A stretch of DNA of 31,723 nucleotides, from the IMG/VR virus record IMGVR_UViG_3300028025_005247, positions 1-31,723 of that record, one strand, 5' to 3'. Position 1 is the first letter of the stretch; each line of letters starts with the position of its first letter. The notes beneath the pieces are model-generated. The model searched no databases and was not told the DNA's origin. It saw nothing but the letters and a program-made list of their open reading frames with translations. Position numbers and translations under genes: made by a program. The DNA comes from a virus. Shown piece by piece: positions 29,759 through 31,723 of the stretch.

Positions 29759-31723
29759 ATGAGTAAAATTACCAAAATCGTATTGGACAAACAGTCCGAC
29801 TTGATCTTAACTAATGCTACGTTGACAACACCACAAGGTCTTGTAAAAAGCGACGTTTCAGGATTAGTTACTGATTTGGCAAACTTAGTTACTGCTGATT
29901 CAACTGAAGCTGCTGCCCGCATTGCTGGTGACGCTGCTTTGTCTGCATCTTTAGCTACTGAGGTTGCTGCACGTATCGCAGACGTTGACGCTGAAGAAGC
30001 TGCACGTATCGCTGCGGTAACAGCTGAAGAAACAGCACGTATCGCTGCTGACGCTGCATTGAGCGCATCATTGGCTACTGAAGTTGCTGCTAGAATCGCT
30101 GACGTTGATGCTGAGGAAACTCGCGCATTGGCTGCTGAAGCTACATTGTCTGCTTCTATCGCTACTGAGGTTGCTGCACGTATCGCTGACGTTGATGCTG
30201 AGCAAGCAAGAGCTGAAGCTGCTGAAGCTGCATTAAGCGCATCATTGGCTACTGAAGTTGCTAACCGTATCACAGATGTTAACGCTGAGGAAACTCGTGC
30301 ATTAGCTGCTGAAGCAGTATTGTCTGCATCTGTTGCAACTGAAATCGCTGCACGTGAATTAGCTGTATCTAACGAAGCTACTGCTCGTATCGCTGGTGAT
30401 ACTGCATTGTCTGCATCATTAGCTGCTGAGATTACTTCTCGTTTAGCTGCTGACGCTGCTGAAGTTGCTGACCGTATCGCAGGTGACGAAATGTTGCAAG
30501 ACAACATCGACGCTGAAGCTACAACTCGTGCTAATTCAGACATCGCGTTACAAGCAAACATCAACACTGAAGTAACACGTTCACAAGCTGCTGAAGCTGT
30601 AATCGCTGCAAACTTAGCAACAGAAATCACTGACCGTATCGCAGATGTAAACGCTGAAGAAACACGTGCATTGGCTGCTGAAGCAATTTTGTCTAGCTCT
30701 ATTTCAAATGAAGCAACAAGAGCAATCGCTGCTGAATTAGTATTGTCTGGATCTATCGTTGACCAAAAAGTACGTATCGATGCAATCTTATCTGCATCTA
30801 ACGCTGACTACGATCAATTCGTAGAAATCGTTAATTTAATCAACTCTGTTGACACTGCAAACGACGAGGCATTCGCTGGATATGTAACTTCAAACAACGC
30901 TTTCAATGCTGCATTATCTGCATCATTAAACGCTGAGGTTGCTGCTAGAATCGCTGACGTAGACGCTGAAGAAACACGTGCATTAGCTGCTGAGGCTGCA
31001 TTGTCTGGATCTTTAGTAAACGAAATCGCTCGTGCTACTGCATTTGACGCTGCTATTTCTGCATCATTGGATGCTGAAGCTGCAAACAGAATCGCTGGTG
31101 ACGCAACGTTACAAGCAAACATCAACACTGAGATTACTCGTTCATTAACTGCTGAGCAAGCGCTTCAAGCAAACATCGACACTGAGGTATCTCGTTCACA
31201 AGCTGCTGACAACACATTCACAGCTGATTTATCAACTGAAACTGCTGCTCGTATCGCTGCTGACTCAGCTGAGGAAGCAAGAGCAATGGCTGTTGAGGCT
31301 GCACTTTCTGCATCATTAGTTGCTGAAATCGCTGCTCGTATCGCTGACGTTGACGCTGAAGAAACTCGTGCATTAGCTGCTGAAGCTACATTAAGCGCAT
31401 CTTTAGCTACTGAGGTTGCTGCAAGAATCGCTGACGTTGACGCTGAAGAAGCTGCTCGTATTGCTGCTGTAACTGCAGAAGAAACTGCACGTATCGCTGC
31501 TGACGCTGCATTGTCTGCTTCATTAGCAACTGAAATCACTACTAGAACTGCAAACAGTGCATCTTTAGCTGCTGGTTTAGCTACTGAAATCACTGCTCGT
31601 GCTGCTGCTGATACTGCAAACTCTGCATCATTCGCAACGAGAATGGCAACTGAAACTGCTGCTCGTACTGCTGCTGATACAGCTAACAGTGCATCTGCTG
31701 CTGCTGGTTTAGCTGCTTGTGAA
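29759..31723 (+). CDS. Giant Ala-rich coiled-coil virion protein (3' truncated)
   Basis: A + strand frame from ATG 29759 stays open to the window end: 655 codons with no stop, so the gene continues beyond the window. A short N-terminal segment (MSKITKIVLDKQSDLILTNA ... GLVTDLANLV) is followed by a repetitive Ala/Glu/Arg/Ile helix built of 29-residue units (LSASLATEVAARIADVDAEE, then TRALAAEAT), with 11-residue extensions. Hendecad (11) spacing predicts a long, nearly straight or right-handed trimeric coiled coil, as in phage tail fibres or head/tail appendages. Codons are GCT, GAA, CGT and TCT biased, as in the capsid gene, suggesting high expression. The long reverse-strand open frames here are shadows. 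Fibre identity is inferred. Confidence 0.85.
   Translation, partial: MSKITKIVLDKQSDLILTNATLTTPQGLVKSDVSGLVTDLANLVTADSTEAAARIAGDAALSASLATEVAARIADVDAEEAARIAAVTAEETARIAADAALSASLATEVAARIADVDAEETRALAAEATLSASIATEVAARIADVDAEQARAEAAEAALSASLATEVANRITDVNAEETRALAAEAVLSASVATEIAARELAVSNEATARIAGDTALSASLAAEITSRLAADAAEVADRIAGDEMLQDNIDAEATTRANSDIALQANINTEVTRSQAAEAVIAANLATEITDRIADVNAEETRALAAEAILSSSISNEATRAIAAELVLSGSIVDQKVRIDAILSASNADYDQFVEIVNLINSVDTANDEAFAGYVTSNNAFNAALSASLNAEVAARIADVDAEETRALAAEAALSGSLVNEIARATAFDAAISASLDAEAANRIAGDATLQANINTEITRSLTAEQALQANIDTEVSRSQAADNTFTADLSTETAARIAADSAEEARAMAVEAALSASLVAEIAARIADVDAEETRALAAEATLSASLATEVAARIADVDAEEAARIAAVTAEETARIAADAALSASLATEITTRTANSASLAAGLATEITARAAADTANSASFATRMATETAARTAADTANSASAAAGLAACE
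29939..31534 (+). repeat. Array of 29-residue coiled-coil repeats
   Basis: Successive LSAS-to-LSAS units are 29 codons long (at least five in a row in the first half), with one 40-codon unit (29+11). A 48-residue block beginning LSASLATEVAARIADVDAEE occurs twice with identical protein sequence, at 29939-30082 and 31391-31534, but with many synonymous base changes. Confidence 0.8.

Noticed and set aside
29731-31593. Three long reverse-strand open frames (up to 299 codons) rich in Ala/Ser
   Set aside because: They lie opposite a single + strand frame that is open for 655 codons with regular coiled-coil repeats. GCN-rich codons on the + strand automatically leave the complementary frame open.
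1-31723. tRNA genes, CRISPR arrays, integrase or attachment sites
   Set aside because: The intergenic gaps (all below about 205 nt) were read for cloverleaf-like or spaced repeats and none was seen; nothing indicates lysogeny.

Overview
The window is part of the genome of a tailed bacteriophage of the T4-like (T4 superfamily) myovirus type. It runs 31.7 kb and every supportable gene is on the + strand. The head-assembly core is recognisable directly from protein motifs: large terminase (gp17-like), portal (gp20-like), prohead core proteins, prohead protease (gp21-like), acidic scaffold (gp22-like), major capsid protein (gp23-like), PhoH, and two neck proteins (gp13- and gp14-like). The DNA is AT-rich. 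Starts are preceded by A-rich leaders with almost no Shine-Dalgarno sequence, stop/start overlaps of the TAATG type are common, and one signal peptide ends in FS|Q. Together these suggest, by inference only, a Bacteroidota (flavobacterium-like) host.

Layout. Positions 1-8260 form a dense run of small genes upstream of the terminase: a 5'-truncated nucleotidyltransferase/metallopeptidase fusion, a HAD phosphatase, several zinc-ribbon or Cys-cluster proteins, a PD-(D/E)XK-like nuclease, a cupin-like protein, and an inserted GIY-YIG endonuclease. Positions 8261-10829 hold a separate metabolic/repair block: a Pyr_excise-like protein overlapping a FAD-dependent oxidoreductase, then a NadR-like P-loop kinase. 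These are set off by hairpins and promoter-like sites. Positions 10846-12538 hold an Ala/Lys-rich protein and an overlapping pair of membrane proteins that look like spanins. Positions 12540-22522 are the packaging and head operon(s), closed by a strong terminator. Positions 22688-24391 encode a large GIY-YIG endonuclease, followed by PhoH. Positions 25171-31723 encode fibre/whisker-like proteins, the neck proteins, a DUF5659-like protein and a very large Ala-rich coiled-coil protein that runs off the window end.

How it works together. A repeated site centred on TATTTATA lies 14-23 nt before the start codon of most transcription units and is the best late-promoter candidate. Many otherwise unrelated proteins carry a short motif of the form LxxIIREE, usually at the N-terminus. 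It fits the T4 gp21 cleavage rule (I/L-x-E) and resembles the T4 capsid-targeting sequence, so a good part of the small-gene region may encode proteins packaged into the prohead and trimmed by the 18972-19604 protease. In addition, the capsid protein and a small core protein (16931-17392) share the same peptide at the same distance after a predicted cleavage site.

No tRNA, CRISPR array, integrase or origin was seen. Reverse-strand open frames are shadows of + strand genes, most clearly under the Ala-rich 3' gene.
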